Assembly (NCBI GenBank): GCA_015548865.1
Contig: JADMXW010000003.1
Location: forward strand, 1-64,000
Direction of reading: 5' to 3'
Origin: Serratia marcescens
GTDB taxonomy: Bacteria > Pseudomonadota > Gammaproteobacteria > Enterobacterales > Enterobacteriaceae
DNA: 64,000 bases
Shown: piece by piece, positions 43,746-51,750 of the stretch
Layout of the letters: every line of letters starts with the position of its first letter
Numbering within the stretch: the stretch's first letter is position 1
Notes under the pieces: model-generated
Told to the model about the DNA's origin: nothing
Seen by the model: the letters and a program-made list of their open reading frames with translations, nothing else
The model's database searches: none
Made by a program: the position numbers and the translations under genes

Positions 43746-43765
43746 ACGGCAGCATGCTGCCGTTT
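43744..43765. terminator. Hairpin terminator between the coiled-coil gene and ohr
   Basis: AAACGGCAGC and GCTGCCGTTT form a ten-base-pair stem with a 2-base centre. It is placed between two convergent genes and is flanked by T on both strands. Confidence 0.65.
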
Positions 43766-43782
43766 GCTTGACGCAGTGTGAT

Positions 43783-44208
43783 TTACAGTAGCGTCAGGGT
43801 TACGTCGATATTGCCGCGAGTGGCATTGGAGTAAGGGCACACGACATGGGCCTTTTCCACTAACGTTTGCGCTGTTTCGCGGGCCAAACCCGGCAGATCA
43901 ATTTTTAATTCTACTTCAATGGCAAATCCGGTAGGGGCGGCACCGATACCGACGCTACCCTCGATGGAGGTAGCCGCTGGCAGTGCGACCTTTTCTTTGC
44001 TAGCCACAAATTTCAGTGCCCCGAGGAAACAGGCTGAGTAACCCGCGGCAAAAAGCTGCTCTGGGTTAGTCCCTTCCCCCCCAGCACCACCCAATTCGCG
44101 CGGCGTAGCCAATTTGACACTTAACTGCCGATCGGAGGATTCGGCGCGGCCATCACGTCCGCCAGTAGCTTTTGCGTGAGCGACATACAGTACTTTTTCA
44201 ATAGACAT
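43783..44208 (-). CDS. ohr: Organic hydroperoxide resistance protein Ohr
   Basis: A 141-residue OsmC/Ohr-family peroxidase that reduces organic and lipid hydroperoxides using lipoylated partners. The two catalytic cysteines are C60 in [10 protein letters not shown] and C124 in [10 protein letters not shown], and the conserved Arg/Glu active-site region [22 protein letters not shown] is intact (core [11 protein letters not shown]). A perfect OhrR-type palindrome lies 36 bases upstream. The MarR-family gene ohrR follows upstream on the same strand with its own matching operator, a compact peroxide-response unit. Confidence 0.95.
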   Translation of the reverse strand: MSIEKVLYVAHAKATGGRDGRAESSDRQLSVKLATPRELGGAGGEGTNPEQLFAAGYSACFLGALKFVASKEKVALPAATSIEGSVGIGAAPTGFAIEVELKIDLPGLARETAQTLVEKAHVVCPYSNATRGNIDVTLTLL

Positions 44209-44243
44209 GGTGTGACTCCTACAGATTGTTTTATATCGCGATA

Positions 44244-44263
44244 TTAAATAGCACGCTATTTAA
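44244..44263. promoter_or_regulatory. OhrR-type operator upstream of ohr
   Basis: Perfect 9-2-9 palindrome TTAAATAGC-AC-GCTATTTAA, 36 bases before the ohr start. A near-identical copy precedes ohrR. Confidence 0.75.
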
Positions 44264-44296
44264 ATGGTTGAAACAAAACGTCAGCATAAGCGGCCA

Positions 44297-44767
44297 TCAG
44301 AGATTCTCGATCAGTCTGGCACGCAGGTATTCTAATTGCTGCTTCATCGCTTTCAGGGTGGGTTCATCACACTGTGTGGCGCACCGCATGCTTTCCGGTA
44401 TGGCTCGTGCTTTTTGTTGTAATACTGCACCTTCTTCAGTCAACCGAATCAGCACCTGACGTTCATCTTCTGCACTGCGCGTTCTGCTAACCAAACCTGA
44501 TTGCTGCAATCGCTTGAGCAACGGCGTTAATGTGGCGGAATCCAGATAAAGCCGTTCACCCAACTCCGATACCGTAAGTCCATCGCGTTCCCATAGCACC
44601 AGCATGACCAGATACTGGGGATAGGTGAGCGACAGTGCTGCCAACTGCTTTCTATACACTTTATTCATTGCCAGATTGGCCGAATAGAGTGCGAAACAGA
44701 GTTGTCCGTCAAGCTGATAGGCTTGCGCTGGCAATGGTGTTGGTATTGGATTCGTTTTCTTGTTCAT
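44297..44767 (-). CDS. ohrR: MarR-family peroxide sensor OhrR
   Basis: A 156-residue MarR-type repressor from ATG 44767. The redox-sensing Cys sits in the family context [12 protein letters not shown] (C24). The winged helix follows, with [24 protein letters not shown] as recognition region (core [12 protein letters not shown]) and the wing [16 protein letters not shown]. Two more cysteines near the end (MRCATQC) could permit disulfide-type sensing. The palindrome at 44793-44812 lies directly upstream, so it should repress itself and ohr and release both on hydroperoxide oxidation. Confidence 0.92.
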   Translation of the reverse strand: MNKKTNPIPTPLPAQAYQLDGQLCFALYSANLAMNKVYRKQLAALSLTYPQYLVMLVLWERDGLTVSELGERLYLDSATLTPLLKRLQQSGLVSRTRSAEDERQVLIRLTEEGAVLQQKARAIPESMRCATQCDEPTLKAMKQQLEYLRARLIENL

Positions 44768-44792
44768 GAAGTACAATCTAGATAGATAAATA

Positions 44793-44812
44793 TTAAATAG
44801 CAAGCGATTTAA
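44793..44812. promoter_or_regulatory. OhrR-type operator upstream of ohrR
   Basis: TTAAATAGC-AA-GCGATTTAA, differing from the ohr operator in one arm base and the centre. It sits 26 bases before the ohrR start. Confidence 0.7.
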
Positions 44813-45075
44813 GCGTGAGATAATAATTTTTTTATAATTGATTGATTTTAGTAATTTTATATTTAAATTGTTATCTAGACTACAAAGGTCTTAACGTTTT
44901 CTTTGCGGGGTTTACATACTCTCTCCGTATTCTCCACATTTGATGCAATTGTGGAGACGGAACTTGCAGAGATTTACCCTTACGCTAATTAACTCGAAGT
45001 TGCACTGTCTATACTCAACACCGTCAAGACGACAATCGTCGTTAACGAGTAATCTGAAAAGAGAGAGATAGCACT
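44813..45075 (+). promoter_or_regulatory. Upstream region of spy
   Basis: About 260 bases without a gene (about 310 counting the ohrR leader). The notable element is an inverted repeat CTCCACA-N11-TGTGGAG at 44932-44956, preceded by TT; it resembles the TTCTCCA core of BaeR sites. The assignment is tentative. The spy ribosome binding site GAGAGA lies just before 45076. Confidence 0.4.
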
Positions 45076-45564
45076 ATGCGTAAACTGACAGCGATTCTGG
45101 TAGCATCTTCATTGGCGTTTGGCGCGGCAGGTATTGCGCATGCGTATGATGCTCCCAAAGGCCATGGTCATGAAGCCCGTATGATGAAAGGTGAACGCGG
45201 TGGCCCTCGTACTGGTATGCATGAAGAGTGGATGCTTAAAGATCTCAACCTGACGGAAGCGCAGAAAAAACAGGTCGGAGATATCATCCGTGATGCGCGC
45301 GATAATATGCGTAAAGTGATGCAGGATGAGCACCGCGCAATGCGTGATGTCATTGCTGCGGATACTTTCGATATGGCAAAAGCTCAGGCGCAGGTAAACA
45401 AGCAGGATGAGATTCATAAAGCGCGGATGATAAGCCGCCTCGAGACGCAGAATAAAATTTATAACGTTCTGACGCCGGAACAGAAAAAGCAGTTTAACGA
45501 GAATTTTGAGAACCGCATAAATAACAGGATGCCGGAGCCTGCAGAGAAGGCAACGGCTAAGTAA
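45076..45564 (+). CDS. spy: Periplasmic ATP-independent chaperone Spy
   Basis: A 162-residue CpxP/Spy-family chaperone. It has a signal peptide (about 1-23, ending IAHA) and a mature helical cradle with the two LTxxQ motifs: LNLTEAQKKQVGDI (about 57-70) and YNVLTPEQKKQFNENFENR (about 136-154). The mature start is rich in His, Met and Gly. Length equals E. coli Spy (161). Spy is induced by envelope stress through CpxAR and BaeSR. A terminator follows. Confidence 0.93.
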   Translation: MRKLTAILVASSLAFGAAGIAHAYDAPKGHGHEARMMKGERGGPRTGMHEEWMLKDLNLTEAQKKQVGDIIRDARDNMRKVMQDEHRAMRDVIAADTFDMAKAQAQVNKQDEIHKARMISRLETQNKIYNVLTPEQKKQFNENFENRINNRMPEPAEKATAK

Positions 45565-45582
45565 TCCCGTATTTTTCCTCTG

Positions 45583-45642
45583 AAAACCGCCTTGCTCATC
45601 GCCCATCAGTATATTTAGTGGCTTGAGGGGGCGGTTTTTTGC
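45583..45642 (+). terminator. Terminator of spy
   Basis: AAAACCGCC and GGCGGTTTT pair across a long loop, with the 3' arm running into TTTTTT. The loop is unusually long for an intrinsic terminator. Confidence 0.6.
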
Positions 45643-45664
45643 GTTGGAGCATATCGGCAGGCCC

Positions 45665-46237
45665 TCAGCGGGCTAACAGCGTCAGCCAGTCGTTACAGCT
45701 CAATTTGCGGTAGAAAGGCTGTATATGTGCGTTAATGAGATATAAAATTGCTTGTTCGTTCAGTAACTCTGCTTTAGCTGGATAATCTTCCCAGCTATTG
45801 TCATAAAGTTCGTAATAAAATTTATTGAGATAGCTTACTGTTTTTGAAAAAAAACGCGGGCTAAAGTCTAAAAAGTATCGAGAAAACAGCGATAAATTTT
45901 CTTCTATATCCTCGGTGTTTTGGCTGTTTAACAAAAACCACATTTGTATCTTTAACCATGTTAAAGCACTGGCCTCAATGCTAGGCTTTTTTATCTTGCT
46001 CTCATACAAATAGCGATTGAGGTAGTTGTTAATCTCGTCATAATCAAGATTCACATCCAGGCAAAATGAGGCGAGGATAAGCAGCGTTTCAGAATCATTG
46101 CCAAACAGCACTTCTTTTTCTGCCCACCCAATCAGCGCTCTGCAGTGCTTGTCCCGGTGTAGGGGTTCTAGCCGAGGTTCAAACTCATATAAGCACAATA
46201 AATCATACAATGTGTAGTGGTACGTTAATGCATCCAT
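45665..46237 (-). CDS. Hypothetical protein, unrecognised
   Basis: A 190-residue protein I do not recognise. The ATG is preceded by AAAGGATTAAGG. It is acidic and rich in Leu, Tyr, Asn and Phe, predicted all-helical, with no signal peptide or membrane helix. Visible segments are YTLYDLLCLYEFEP, CRALIGWAEKEVLFG and YDEINNYLNRYLYESK. Its DNA is more AT-rich than the flanking genes. It follows a DUF1304 gene by 22 bases on the same strand, so the two are probably cotranscribed. It could be an immunity-type protein, but nothing here proves that. Confidence 0.65.
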   Translation of the reverse strand: MDALTYHYTLYDLLCLYEFEPRLEPLHRDKHCRALIGWAEKEVLFGNDSETLLILASFCLDVNLDYDEINNYLNRYLYESKIKKPSIEASALTWLKIQMWFLLNSQNTEDIEENLSLFSRYFLDFSPRFFSKTVSYLNKFYYELYDNSWEDYPAKAELLNEQAILYLINAHIQPFYRKLSCNDWLTLLAR

Positions 46238-46259
46238 GCCTTAATCCTTTTTAAACACT

Positions 46260-46610
46260 TCAATGTATCATCAGAGCGATGAGCGCACTTAATGCGGGAA
46301 TCGCCTGAACATAGAGGATTTTACTGCTCACGGTTAGAGCGCCATATATCCCTGCAACCAGAACGCAGGAAAGGAAAAAGAGTTTAAACTGAAAGCCTGC
46401 TTCTCCAAGCCATAATCCCCAGAGCAACCCCGCAGCTAAAAAGCCATTATATAATCCCTGATTCGCTGCCATCGTGGTGGTATCACGCGCAAAATCAATG
46501 CTTAGGTTAAAAGCTTTACGACCAACACGGGTGTTCCACAAGAACATTTCAAGGATGAGAATGTAAATATGTATTGCTGCAACAAGGGCAATCAGGATGT
46601 TTGCCAGCAC
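46260..46610 (-). CDS. DUF1304 family membrane protein
   Basis: A 116-residue membrane protein of the DUF1304 family, with four hydrophobic helices (about 2-22, 48-68, 73-93, 98-115). Family features are the conserved EMFLWNTRVGRKAFNL segment after helix 1 and AANQGLYNGFLAAGLLWGL (cores EMFLW and NQGLYNGFLA). The start is GTG 46610 with AAGG seven bases upstream. The function is unknown. It is followed by the 190-residue unknown gene. Confidence 0.85.
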   Translation of the reverse strand: MLANILIALVAAIHIYILILEMFLWNTRVGRKAFNLSIDFARDTTTMAANQGLYNGFLAAGLLWGLWLGEAGFQFKLFFLSCVLVAGIYGALTVSSKILYVQAIPALSALIALMIH

Positions 46611-46795
46611 GGTTAAGCCTTATGGAAACGGTGATATTTGGTAGTAAAATTAAAGTATAGGTGAAGTGGATATGAAATGAATGAGCATTGTTAAAGTGAC
46701 TGTATTCACTCCGTTTCCGCGCTTCATTACTACGTTCCTCTTTGAGGGGGGCCCTCATAGCGATGATATTTGTACCACCTGATTGCTAACAACAT

Positions 46796-46825
46796 CCATT
46801 TGGTTATAATTAAAAGACCAAATGG
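46796..46825. promoter_or_regulatory. Operator palindrome of the Xre/RES toxin-antitoxin operon
   Basis: CCATTTGGT (46796-46804) and ACCAAATGG (46817-46825) form a perfect 9-base inverted repeat around TATAAT (46805-46810), the probable -10 box. Binding of the antitoxin here would block RNA polymerase. Confidence 0.75.
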
Positions 46826-46836
46826 AGGTCGTTGCT

Positions 46837-47280
46837 ATGAAAACATTTGAATTAAGCGCCACCACTCAACGTCCGGAAAATCTCTGGAGCGTTGCTGGCT
46901 TCGATAGCGCTGATGGTGTGGCGCTTGTGGGTCAGATTGATAAAGGCTTAGAAGGCGATGTCGCCAATCGCGTTGCAAAATGGGCGCACATCAGCCAGAC
47001 CGATTTTCGTAAGATGACGGGGATCCCCAGTACGACATTCAATCGAGGTCTGAAAGCTCGCTTCACTGCAGACCAAAGTGAACGTATTGTACGGATTATC
47101 CGCATTATCAATCGCGCAGTGGAATTGTTTGAAGGCGACAGGCTTGCTGCACAGAAATGGCTTAACCAGCCTAATCGGGCATTAGAATGGAAAGTGCCAG
47201 CTGAGCTGATTGCGTCGGAAACGGGGGCGTATGAGGTAATGAATCTGATAACCCGCATCGAGCACGGGGTTTATTCTTGA
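46837..47280 (+). CDS. Xre/MbcA/ParS-type antitoxin
   Basis: A 147-residue antitoxin paired with a RES-domain toxin. ATG 46837 has GGAGG eight bases upstream. The N-terminal half is a divergent Xre helix-turn-helix (KWAHISQTDFRKMTGIPSTTFNRGL, core QTDFRKMTGIPSTTF). The C-terminal half is the toxin-binding DUF2384 domain (VELFEGDRLAAQKWLNQPNRALEW, core AAQKWLNQPNRAL). Its last codons overlap the toxin start by four bases. A palindrome spans the promoter, so autoregulation is expected. Confidence 0.93.
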   Translation: MKTFELSATTQRPENLWSVAGFDSADGVALVGQIDKGLEGDVANRVAKWAHISQTDFRKMTGIPSTTFNRGLKARFTADQSERIVRIIRIINRAVELFEGDRLAAQKWLNQPNRALEWKVPAELIASETGAYEVMNLITRIEHGVYS

Positions 47281-47738
47281 TTCTCTACCGTCTGACCAAA
47301 ACAAAATACCTTGCCGAAGCCTGGACGGGGTATGGTGCAAAACTTGCCGGAGGCCGCTGGAACAGCTCAGGTACAGCCATGTGCTATGTGTCAGAAACCG
47401 CTTCGCTGACGATACTCGAAACGCTGGTGCACATTGACTCCGTACAGCTTATCGATACCTATACGTTACTCAGCATTGATGTTCCTGAGGATTTACTGCT
47501 TCAGGCAAAAATGTCTGCGTTGCCAGAATATTGGAACGCCGAAAAAGCACCAGCGGAATTAGCCCTTTATGGTGATGCATGGATTCGGTCAGGGCAATCT
47601 GTCGGATTACGGGTTCCCAGTGCACTCAGCCCTGTAGAATTCAACTATTTGCTGAACCCAGAGCATCCCGATTTTCCGGCGATTGTGAACAGGGCAGTGA
47701 GTATACCGTTTAAATTTGACACCAGGCTAAAGCTGTAA
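47277..47738 (+). CDS. RES-domain toxin (NAD-degrading)
   Basis: A 153-residue toxin of the RES family. Members deplete NAD+ by phosphorolysis or hydrolysis and stop growth. The eponymous residues are in order: R5 in MILYRLTK, the GGRWNSSG block (about 25-32) and the SETASLTILETLVHI block (S39 and E48). The start is a TTG at 47277 overlapping the antitoxin TGA as TTGA, so translation is coupled. The gene looks intact. Confidence 0.93.
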   Translation: MILYRLTKTKYLAEAWTGYGAKLAGGRWNSSGTAMCYVSETASLTILETLVHIDSVQLIDTYTLLSIDVPEDLLLQAKMSALPEYWNAEKAPAELALYGDAWIRSGQSVGLRVPSALSPVEFNYLLNPEHPDFPAIVNRAVSIPFKFDTRLKL

Positions 47739-47847
47739 CTTGAGCGGTATTTCCCTTTATGACGTCAGCATTGCCTGGTGAGGCAGTAATGCAGGCAGTA
47801 TCATGACGTGAATGAAGTATGCCGAGTTTTAGCGATCGCTCTGTCGA

Positions 47848-48765
47848 TCACTTGGCACACTTTGGTGCATGGTGAGCCATAAGCTCAATCACCCAGTCGA
47901 TAAATACCCTAAGTTTGGCACTTAAATACCTGTTTGGCGGGAAAGCCAAGTACAGGGGCATAGGGGGAAATTGCCACTGTTTGAACAGTGGGTGCAATTC
48001 ACCACGGGCCTCATACTCCTTTGCCATATATGTAGGTAACAAAATAATGCCAAGTCCTGCCAAACCTGCAGCAAAGTAAGCATTGCCATCATCAACGGCA
48101 AGCCTATAGTGACTTTTTATCCTGATAGTGTCGCCATTATGGCTTGCTTCTAACGCGGGAACCTTTCCTGTTTGTGAATTCAGATAACCAACGATGAAAT
48201 GGTCCGATTTCTCCAGTTGATTCGGATGGGTTGGAGTTCCCGAGCGTGCCAGGTAATTCGGCGCGGCATAGGCTTCGATTGTCAAATCCCCAACATGGCG
48301 GGCAATAAGTGATTGTTCCGAAATACTGCCTCCACGTATCACGCAATCTACATTATCTCTGATCATGTCTACCTTCCGATCGCTTGCGCCGAGATCAATC
48401 TGAATATCAGGATATTGTGAATAAAATTCAGGTAATGCTGGTACCAGAATCATACGGGCCAGCGGGCCGGGAACGTCAATCCGGAGTTTACCTCTGGGCA
48501 TTGCGACTGCATGGGAAAGGCTGGTTTCCGCGTCATCCATATCGGCAAGTAAACGAACGGCATGCTCGTAATACACTGCGCCATCGGGGGTAACATTCAC
48601 TTTTCTCGTGGTTCTGTTAAGTAATTTGACGCGCAATCGGGTTTCGAGTTGTTGGATTAACTGTGTGACAGTGGTCTTATTCATCTGTAGCGTTTCGGCT
48701 GCTTTGGTAAAGCTGCCCGACTCGACTACCCGAATAAAAGCCTGCATTGCGTCAAAGCGATCCAT
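47848..48765 (-). CDS. LysR-family transcriptional regulator
   Basis: A 305-residue LysR-type regulator of the DmlR/PgrR-like subgroup. The helix-turn-helix is at about 1-60 (MQAFIRVVESGSFTKAAETL; TTVTQLIQQLETRLRVKLLNRTTRKV), followed by a substrate-binding domain with LRIDVPGPLARMILVPALPEF (core RIDVPGPLARMILVP). It is divergent from a RidA-family gene 145 bases away, the usual layout for a LysR protein controlling its neighbour. The inducer is unknown. Confidence 0.88.
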   Translation of the reverse strand: MDRFDAMQAFIRVVESGSFTKAAETLQMNKTTVTQLIQQLETRLRVKLLNRTTRKVNVTPDGAVYYEHAVRLLADMDDAETSLSHAVAMPRGKLRIDVPGPLARMILVPALPEFYSQYPDIQIDLGASDRKVDMIRDNVDCVIRGGSISEQSLIARHVGDLTIEAYAAPNYLARSGTPTHPNQLEKSDHFIVGYLNSQTGKVPALEASHNGDTIRIKSHYRLAVDDGNAYFAAGLAGLGIILLPTYMAKEYEARGELHPLFKQWQFPPMPLYLAFPPNRYLSAKLRVFIDWVIELMAHHAPKCAK

Positions 48766-48910
48766 CTTATTTGCCTCATGCCTCTCTGATTGTTTGTATT
48801 TTACAAATAATGAAGATGGTTTTTTCGCGTTTATCTTGATGTCACTATGCCTCTAGACTTCTGTTACACACAAGTAGCCCATCTTGAAATGTTTTATGCA
48901 GAGGTCAGTT

Positions 48911-49300
48911 ATGGCAATCCGCGATGTTGTTTATCCCGAAGGGCGGCAAGATCTTTATGAACGCAACCGGTATTCCCCTGCGGTGAGGTCCAATGGTTTT
49001 TTATTCGTATCAGGGCAGGTGGGAAGCCGAGAGGATGGTTCACCCGAACCTGATTTAAAAAAACAGGTTAGACAGGCCTTTGATAATTTGAATTCGGTGC
49101 TATCTGCGGCGGGTTGCACGTTTGGGGATGTTGTTGATGTCACCGTTTTTGTGGTCGATCCAGAATCTAACCTGGAAACCATCTGGAGCGTGGTACCGGA
49201 ATTTTGGGGCGAAGCGCCTTATCCTGCCTTGACGGGGGTCGGGGTGTCTTGGCTGTCTGGTTTTCAATTTGAAATCAAGGTGATTGCCAAGCTACCGTAA
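48911..49300 (+). CDS. RidA/YjgF-family protein
   Basis: A 129-residue member of the RidA (YjgF/YER057c) family. Members trimerise and hydrolyse reactive enamine/imine intermediates or serve catabolic pathways. Blocks are YSPAVRSNGFLFVSGQVGSREDGS (core FLFVSGQVG) and QVRQAFDNLNSVLSAAGCTFGDVVDVTVFV (core NLNSVLSAAG). The catalytic Arg of true RidA (about residue 105) is not obvious; the region reads YPALTGVGVSWL, so it may be a non-deaminase subgroup. ATG 48911 follows AGAGG; upstream frame is not conserved. Confidence 0.88.
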   Translation: MAIRDVVYPEGRQDLYERNRYSPAVRSNGFLFVSGQVGSREDGSPEPDLKKQVRQAFDNLNSVLSAAGCTFGDVVDVTVFVVDPESNLETIWSVVPEFWGEAPYPALTGVGVSWLSGFQFEIKVIAKLP

Positions 49301-49399
49301 ACACACAGCGCTGCATTGAGTGATATTCCTACAGATTGCTAATGTGGTTAATCGGTAAAAACCCAGCGACACGTTATTGCCATCTTGACGTCGGATAAC

Positions 49400-49428
49400 A
49401 AAAAAGCCACTTCGCAGGAAGTGGCTTA
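49400..49428 (-). terminator. Terminator of tRNA-Ile2
   Basis: On the minus strand AAGCCACTTC and GAAGTGGCTT pair around a 4-base loop, followed by TTTTTT. Confidence 0.88.
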
Positions 49429-49453
49429 ATTATATAATTTTAAATCTAAAATT

Positions 49454-49529
49454 TGGTGGCCCCTGTTGGGTTTGAACCAACGACCAAGCGATTATGAGTC
49501 GCCTGCTCTAACCACTGAGCTAAGGGGCC
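49454..49529 (-). tRNA. ileX: tRNA-Ile2 (CAU anticodon, lysidine-modified)
   Basis: A 76-base tRNA on the minus strand, GGCCCCTTAGCTC to GGGGCCACCA. The anticodon loop is CTCATAA (CAT), yet the body matches E. coli ileX rather than Met tRNAs. E. coli ileX is likewise next to rpoD. The C34 is converted to lysidine by TilS to read AUA. Confidence 0.93.
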
Positions 49530-49638
49530 ATGTGGGCGTGGATTATACGGTAACATGACGGGGCAGGTCTAGAGCAACGTTGCCCGTATGCTGGTTTTGT
49601 ATGCATCCTAGCCCATTGTTATTGTTATAGATACAATA

Positions 49639-49668
49639 AAAAAGCCCTCATATTGAGAGCTTTTTCCT
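49639..49668 (-). terminator. Terminator of rpsU-dnaG-rpoD
   Basis: On the minus strand AAGCTCTCA and TGAGGGCTT pair with a tiny loop and are followed by TTTTTT, just after rpoD. Confidence 0.8.
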
Positions 49669-49686
49669 ATTTCCATTTAGATGCTG

Positions 49687-51534
49687 TTAATCATCCAGGA
49701 AACTGCGCAGCACTTCGGAACGGCTTGGGTGACGCAGCTTACGCAGCGCCTTGGCTTCAATCTGACGAATACGTTCACGCGTCACGTCAAATTGTTTACC
49801 TACCTCTTCCAGCGTGTGGTCGGTGTTCATATCGATACCGAAACGCATACGCAGCACTTTTGCTTCACGCGCCGTCAGACCAGCCAGCACATCGTGGGTG
49901 GCAGAACGCAAACTTTCTGACGTTGCAGAATCCAGCGGCAGCTCCAGCGTAGTATCTTCAATGAAATCGCCCAGATGCGAATCTTCATCATCACCGATCG
50001 GTGTTTCCATGGAGATTGGTTCTTTGGCTATCTTCAGCACTTTACGGATCTTGTCTTCTGGCATCAACATACGCTCGGCCAGTTCTTCTGGCGTCGGCTC
50101 GCGACCCATTTCCTGCAACATTTGACGCGAAATACGGTTTAGTTTGTTAATCGTTTCGATCATATGAACAGGAATACGGATGGTACGCGCCTGATCGGCG
50201 ATGGAGCGCGTGATCGCCTGACGGATCCACCATGTGGCATAAGTTGAGAACTTATAGCCACGACGGTATTCAAACTTGTCTACTGCTTTCATCAGACCGA
50301 TGTTACCTTCCTGAATAAGATCCAGGAATTGCAGACCTCGGTTGGTATATTTCTTGGCAATTGAAATTACCAGGCGCAGGTTCGCTTCCACCATCTCTTT
50401 CTTGGCTCGGCGAGCTTTGGCTTCACCAATCGACATGCGACGGTTGATATCCTTCACCTGCTCGATAGTCAGGCCGGTCTCTTCTTCAATCTGGTGCAGT
50501 TTCTGCAAGCTGCGCTGAACATCTTCTTCAACTTCAACCAGTTTCTCGCTCCAGGGCTTGTTCATTGCCTTGGCTGCAGAAAACCAGGTGTTATTGGTTT
50601 CGTTGCCGGTGAACAGCGTGACGAAGTTTTTCTTCGGCATTTTGCACTGCTCAACGCACAGTTTCATGATCAAGCGTTCTTGTGTGCGCACGCGATCCAT
50701 CATGGAACGCATGCTGTTGACCAGGAAGTCGAACTGTTTTGGCACCAGACGGAACTGCTTGAAAATGTCCGAAAGCTTCAGGATCCCTTCCGCAGCCTTG
50801 GCGTGGTTACGCCCGTGGGCTTTGATCGTTTGACGCGTTACTTCATACTGCTCACGCAGTTCGGTAAATTTCTGACGGGCCAGCTCAGGATCAATGCTGT
50901 TATCTTCGTCCGCATCGTCGTCGTCTTCGCTCTCGTCATCGTCGTCGTCGTCGTCATCCATCTCTTCGCTGGACAATTCCGACCCCACATGCGTTGCGGT
51001 AGGTGCGAGATCCTCTTCTGCATTAGGATCCACAAACCCGGTGATCAGATCGGACAGACGGCTCTCTTCGGCCTCGACGCGATCGTATTGCTCCAACAGG
51101 TAAGTGATGGCTTCAGGATATTCAGCAACAGAACACTGAACCTGATTGATACCGTCTTCGATTCGTTTGGCGATGTCGATTTCACCCTCACGGGTGAGCA
51201 GCTCAACGGTGCCCATTTCACGCATATACATGCGCACCGGATCGGTAGTACGGCCAATTTCAGACTCAACGCTTGAGAGCACTTGAGCGGCGGCTTCGGC
51301 GGCATCTTCATCGGTGTCGGACGTCGTTTCTGCCAACAGCAGGTCATCCGCATCCGGTGCTTCTTCCATCACCTGGATGCCCATGTCATTAATCATCTGG
51401 ATGATGTCTTCGATCTGATCGGAATCGATGATATCTTCCGGCAGATGGTCATTGACCTCAGCATAGGTCAGGTAGCCTTGCTCCTTACCACGGGTGACAA
51501 GTAGCTTCAGCTGTGACTGCGGGTTTTGCTCCAT
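49687..51534 (-). CDS. rpoD: RNA polymerase sigma-70 factor RpoD
   Basis: A 615-residue housekeeping sigma factor; E. coli has 613. ATG 51534 begins [20 protein letters not shown]. Region 1.2 is at [12 protein letters not shown] (about 97). The non-conserved region holds a very acidic stretch (about 191-211) with eight Asp in a row. Region 2.3-2.4 reads [18 protein letters not shown] and region 4.2 [20 protein letters not shown]. It is the last gene of the rpsU-dnaG-rpoD operon. The frame upstream of 51534 is not conserved. Confidence 0.99.
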   Translation of the reverse strand: MEQNPQSQLKLLVTRGKEQGYLTYAEVNDHLPEDIIDSDQIEDIIQMINDMGIQVMEEAPDADDLLLAETTSDTDEDAAEAAAQVLSSVESEIGRTTDPVRMYMREMGTVELLTREGEIDIAKRIEDGINQVQCSVAEYPEAITYLLEQYDRVEAEESRLSDLITGFVDPNAEEDLAPTATHVGSELSSEEMDDDDDDDDESEDDDDADEDNSIDPELARQKFTELREQYEVTRQTIKAHGRNHAKAAEGILKLSDIFKQFRLVPKQFDFLVNSMRSMMDRVRTQERLIMKLCVEQCKMPKKNFVTLFTGNETNNTWFSAAKAMNKPWSEKLVEVEEDVQRSLQKLHQIEEETGLTIEQVKDINRRMSIGEAKARRAKKEMVEANLRLVISIAKKYTNRGLQFLDLIQEGNIGLMKAVDKFEYRRGYKFSTYATWWIRQAITRSIADQARTIRIPVHMIETINKLNRISRQMLQEMGREPTPEELAERMLMPEDKIRKVLKIAKEPISMETPIGDDEDSHLGDFIEDTTLELPLDSATSESLRSATHDVLAGLTAREAKVLRMRFGIDMNTDHTLEEVGKQFDVTRERIRQIEAKALRKLRHPSRSEVLRSFLDD

Positions 51535-51750
51535 AAGACGGTATCCACACTTCAGAGTATTAGGTTGGTGTCGGTCGGCATAATTATACCGGTCATCTTT
51601 CACGTTGCAGGTGTGTTCTGCCTGCAACTCGAAAGCTATTGGGTATAGCCAACAATAACATTCGGGGTATTTCTTCTTCTCGCCGCAGCCCCTTCTAGCG
51701 GCTTTGGCAGGGCTTCACCCTGCTGGTTATCGGCAATTAAGCCTCTGTAA

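Noticed and set aside
50494..51276. 260-residue ORF opposite rpoD
   Set aside because: Antisense shadow of rpoD, including its Asp run read as Val/Ile.
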